This document shows positions 61,641 to 64,000 of a stretch of DNA of 64,000 nucleotides, piece after piece; positions within the stretch are counted from its first letter, which is position 1, and each line of letters starts with the position of its first letter. A program made the position numbers and the translations under genes. The notes beneath the pieces are model-generated. The model had not been told where the DNA came from and did no database searches. It saw only the letters and a list, made by a program, of their open reading frames with translations. The DNA comes from Sphingobium sp. WTD-1 (GTDB lineage: Bacteria; Pseudomonadota; Alphaproteobacteria; Sphingomonadales; Sphingomonadaceae), in the NCBI RefSeq assembly GCF_030128825.1, contig NZ_CP119127.1:2294001-2358000 (forward strand), read 5' to 3'.

Positions 61641-61934
61641 ATGACTTATCCCTCGCTCCTGACCCTGGGCGCCGCCGCGCTGATGGCGACGCTGGGCGCG
61701 CCAGCCATGGCGCAGGCGCCGCATCATGGCGCGAGCCAGCCGGTGAGCAGCAAGGCGCCGGCCAAGAAGCCTGCCCCGGTAAAGGCCCAACCGGCCAAGG
61801 CCCAACCCGCCAAGGCCCAGGGCCGTTCGACCGGCGCGGCGCACCAGAAGGCCTGCCGCAATCGCTACAAGAGCTATGACGCCAAGCTGGACAGCTATCT
61901 CTATCGCGGCAAGCGGGTGCGCTGCACGCTCTGA
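61641..61934 (+). CDS. Small exported protein, BA14K-like
   Basis: A 97-residue protein with a Sec signal (cleavage after AMAQ) and a low-complexity Ala/Lys/Pro linker with repeated KAQPA. Its C-terminus, CRNRYKSYDAKLDSYLYRGK then RVRC, resembles the BA14K family (CxxRYxSYD...C). BA14K-like proteins are immunoreactive surface or periplasmic proteins of unknown role. AAGG eight bases before ATG 61641 supports this start rather than 61626. Confidence 0.72.
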   Translation: MTYPSLLTLGAAALMATLGAPAMAQAPHHGASQPVSSKAPAKKPAPVKAQPAKAQPAKAQGRSTGAAHQKACRNRYKSYDAKLDSYLYRGKRVRCTL

Positions 61935-62008
61935 TCGCGACCGATGCGGGGCGGTGCCGGGGGACGGCGCCGCCCCGTTCCTGTTTTCATGAAGAAGGAC
62001 GATGCGCG

Positions 62009-62749
62009 ATGCGCAAGATGATGATCGGGGCGGCGCTGCTGCTCTGTTCGGCGCCGTTGCTGGCCCAGGGGGGCATGGGGGGCGGCATGGGCGGCGGCGG
62101 CATGGGTGGCATGGGCGGTGGCCCGCCCGGCGGTGGTGGCCCTCCCGGTGGCGGCGAAGGCCGGCCGCAAAAACCGCGCGAGATGAAGCCGATCAAGCGC
62201 AGCCAGATCGACAGGATCGTGACCGCCATGTTTGCCGAAGCCGACAGCAATCGCGACGGCATGGTGACGATCGACGAATTGCGGCTGGTGGTGCAGGCGC
62301 GGCGCGAAGCGATCATCCGCACCCGGTTCGAGGCGATCGACAGCAATCATGACGGCGCGCTGAGCCTGGCCGAGTTCCAGGCCTGGCAGGGCAGCATGGG
62401 ATCGGTCGCGCTGTCGGAAACGGGCGCGATGGGCGATCAGGGCGGGCCAGTGGCCGAGGCGATCATGCCCAAGCTGGGCGACGACCCCGAGGACGCGATA
62501 CTGGGCCGGCTGATCGAGCCGCTCAATGCCAGCGCCATCGCCCAGGCCAACAGCAATTATGATGCCGGCGCCTCGCTGGAGGAAGTGCTGGCGTTCGAAC
62601 ATGCCCGCTTCGATGCGGCGGACGCCGATCATGACGGGGTGCTGTCGGCCGAGGAGATGCGCAGCCTGATGCCGCGGCGTGGTCCCGGTGGTGGCCCCGG
62701 CGGTCCGGGTGGACCGGGCGGCGCGGGTGGACCGCCGCCGCGCAACTGA
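62009..62749 (+). CDS. Exported EF-hand calcium-binding protein
   Basis: A 246-residue protein with a signal peptide (cleavage after LLAQ), a Gly/Met/Pro-rich segment (20-60), and EF-hand loops at D79 (DSNRDGMVTIDE), D111 (DSNHDGALSLAE), a degenerate one at N181 (NSNYDAGASLEE) and D205 (DADHDGVLSAEE). The C-terminus is Gly/Pro-rich. It probably binds calcium in the periplasm; the role is unknown. It is followed after eight bases by a TonB receptor gene, so they may be co-transcribed. Confidence 0.85.
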   Translation: MRKMMIGAALLLCSAPLLAQGGMGGGMGGGGMGGMGGGPPGGGGPPGGGEGRPQKPREMKPIKRSQIDRIVTAMFAEADSNRDGMVTIDELRLVVQARREAIIRTRFEAIDSNHDGALSLAEFQAWQGSMGSVALSETGAMGDQGGPVAEAIMPKLGDDPEDAILGRLIEPLNASAIAQANSNYDAGASLEEVLAFEHARFDAADADHDGVLSAEEMRSLMPRRGPGGGPGGPGGPGGAGGPPPRN

Positions 62750-62757
62750 CGGGATTG

Positions 62758-64000
62758 ATGCCGATGCCTTGCCTATCCTTGTCCTGCCGTCGGGCGGGTG
62801 GCGCCCTGCTGCGAGCCGGATGCAGCCTGTTCGCCCTGTCGACGCCCGCTGCGGCGCAGAGCGTGGCGAGCGACGATATCGTCGTCACCGGGCAGGCGCC
62901 GCCGGGGGCGGTGATCGGCGACATTCCCGCGCAGAACCAACTCGGCCGTGCCGACATCGATGCCTATGGCGTCGGCACGGTCAGCGAATTGCTGGACGAG
63001 ATCGCGTCGCAGACCAGCAGCAATCAGGGGCGCAGCGATGACGGCCCGGTGGTGCTGGTCAACGGCAAGCGGATTTCCGGCGTCAACGAGGTCAGCGACC
63101 TGCCGACCGAGGCGATCTTGCGGCTGGACATCCTGCCCGAGGAGGTCGCGCTCAAATATGGCTATGACGCGCAGCGCAAGGTGGTGAACATCATCCTGCA
63201 CCGCCGCTTCCGATCGCAGGTCGCCAATGCGGGGGCTGGGATCGCGACGGCGGGGCAGGGCGAAAATCTGACCGGCGACGTGGGCTATACCCGCATTCGC
63301 GACAATGACCGGGTGAGTGTGACCGCGCGGGCCAAATCCTCCGCCTCGCTGCTGGAAAGCGAGCGCGATGTGATCGTCGATCCGGAAGCTGCGGGCGATC
63401 CGACTGGGCGGGTCAGTGACGACCGTGCCTATCGCACCCTGTCGCCCGCCACCCGCAGCTATATGCTGAACGCCACGGTCGCGCATCAACTGAGCGAGAC
63501 GGCGAACCTGTCCTGGAACGGGCGGGCGGACTACAAGACCAGCAAGGCGCTGAATGGCCTGGCCACCGGCAGCCTGACCGATGGCGACGAGACGGTCGAC
63601 CGCATCCTGTCGCTCGATCCGCTGCATCAGGACACGCGCGCGCTGACGCTGAGCAGCGGCGTCAGCCTGAATATCGATCTGTCCAAGACCTGGCGCCTGT
63701 CGGTGATCGGCAGCTACAGCCATAGCGATAGCCGGACCGACAGCGATCGCGGCTATGATCTGGGCGATGTGCAGGCGGCGCTGGACGCGGGCGATGTGGC
63801 GGCCGATGGCGTGCTGCCCGCGAGCCTGCTCGGGGCCATGGGCACGCAGAGGGCGCGCGCGTTGCAGGACACGGGCAGCGCCAGCCTGCTGGTCAATGGC
63901 AAGCTGTTCAAGCTGCCGGCCGGCAATGTCGGCATGAACCTGCGCCTGAGCGGCGACACGAGCAGTTTGCGATCGTCCAGCACGCTGGACGGCGTGATGT
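62758..64000 (+). CDS. TonB-dependent receptor, N-terminal part (runs off the right edge)
   Basis: At least 414 codons of a TonB-dependent receptor, open to the end of the window. It has a signal peptide (cleavage after AAAQ), a TonB box-like DDIVVTGQ, and a plug domain (IDAYGVGTVSELLDEI, VVLVNGKRISGVNEV, LPEEVALKYGYDAQRKVVNI) followed by barrel strands. The start at ATG 62758 is proposed; 62764 is also in frame. It lies eight bases after the EF-hand gene. The substrate is not inferable. Confidence 0.88.
   Translation, partial: MPMPCLSLSCRRAGGALLRAGCSLFALSTPAAAQSVASDDIVVTGQAPPGAVIGDIPAQNQLGRADIDAYGVGTVSELLDEIASQTSSNQGRSDDGPVVLVNGKRISGVNEVSDLPTEAILRLDILPEEVALKYGYDAQRKVVNIILHRRFRSQVANAGAGIATAGQGENLTGDVGYTRIRDNDRVSVTARAKSSASLLESERDVIVDPEAAGDPTGRVSDDRAYRTLSPATRSYMLNATVAHQLSETANLSWNGRADYKTSKALNGLATGSLTDGDETVDRILSLDPLHQDTRALTLSSGVSLNIDLSKTWRLSVIGSYSHSDSRTDSDRGYDLGDVQAALDAGDVAADGVLPASLLGAMGTQRARALQDTGSASLLVNGKLFKLPAGNVGMNLRLSGDTSSLRSSSTLDGVM

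Noticed and set aside
1..64000. CRISPR arrays, rRNA, tRNA or prophage
   Set aside because: No regular short direct repeats with unique spacers, no rRNA or tRNA-like cloverleaf, and no phage structural genes were seen on reading the window.

Overview
This is a high-GC alphaproteobacterial chromosome window, most likely from the Sphingomonadaceae (Sphingobium/Sphingomonas type). The case rests on the TonB-dependent receptors with IIVTG-type TonB boxes, the ChvI-ChvG/HprK/RapZ/EIIA/HPr block divergent from pckA, the argH-small lipoprotein-lysA order, tandem sphingomonad-type lipoproteins, and frequent TTG/GTG starts. This assignment is inferred from gene content and style, not from a search.

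Layout. 1-5.4 kb: the 5' end of a TonB receptor, a TlpA-type lipoprotein, argH-lipoprotein-lysA-siroheme synthase-like gene, and a stand-alone response regulator. 5.4-10.4 kb: a TetR repressor divergent from a tripartite efflux operon (NodT-type OMF, EmrA-like, EmrB-like) closed by a strong bidirectional terminator. 10.4-12.7 kb: an APC permease and an unknown membrane protein. 12.9-19.0 kb: the ffh-rpsP-rimM-trmD-rplS translation block, interrupted between rimM and trmD by a vapBC pair, a serine hydrolase and a small membrane protein. 19-25.7 kb: TonB receptor, GNAT, MHS transporter, SpoU-type RNA methyltransferase, GAF-GGDEF cyclase. 25.8-32.1 kb: a minus-strand regulatory operon chvI-chvG-hprK-rapZ-EIIA-HPr with pckA divergent. 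32.2-41 kb: small housekeeping genes, ferredoxin reductase, Tat-exported DUF885 protein, then an accessory patch (AbiTii-like gene, ParDE), an NfeD/SPFH pair split by repeats, and a CitE-like lyase. 41-47.2 kb: a large TonB receptor, DUF1801 protein, ubiG divergent from lysC. 47.3-55.5 kb: nitronate monooxygenase-like gene, two paralogous lipoproteins, and two HxlR-governed gene sets (SDR; VOC/DUF1428/VOC/VOC/AHSA1) around a sugE-type SMR exporter. 55.5-64 kb: an unusual radical SAM protein, unknown genes, an intact IS5-family element with a nearby solo IS end, an oligogalacturonate-lyase-like protein, small secreted proteins and the 5' end of another TonB receptor that runs off the window.

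How the genes work together. The window is mostly housekeeping: arginine/lysine synthesis, translation and SRP, ubiquinone, and phosphotransfer control of central carbon. Envelope uptake and efflux functions surround it. Three stretches look acquired or rearranged: the vapBC cassette in the ribosomal operon, the lower-GC AbiTii/ParDE patch at 36.3-38.0 kb, and the IS5-linked lipoprotein at 57.9-59.8 kb. Several families of palindromic intergenic repeats lie at gene ends.

The best candidates for undescribed biology are the radical SAM protein with an SPASM-like cysteine set placed before the radical SAM core and a C-terminal beta domain, the paired lipoprotein family, and the vapBC-serine hydrolase cassette. 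I saw no CRISPR array, rRNA or tRNA.
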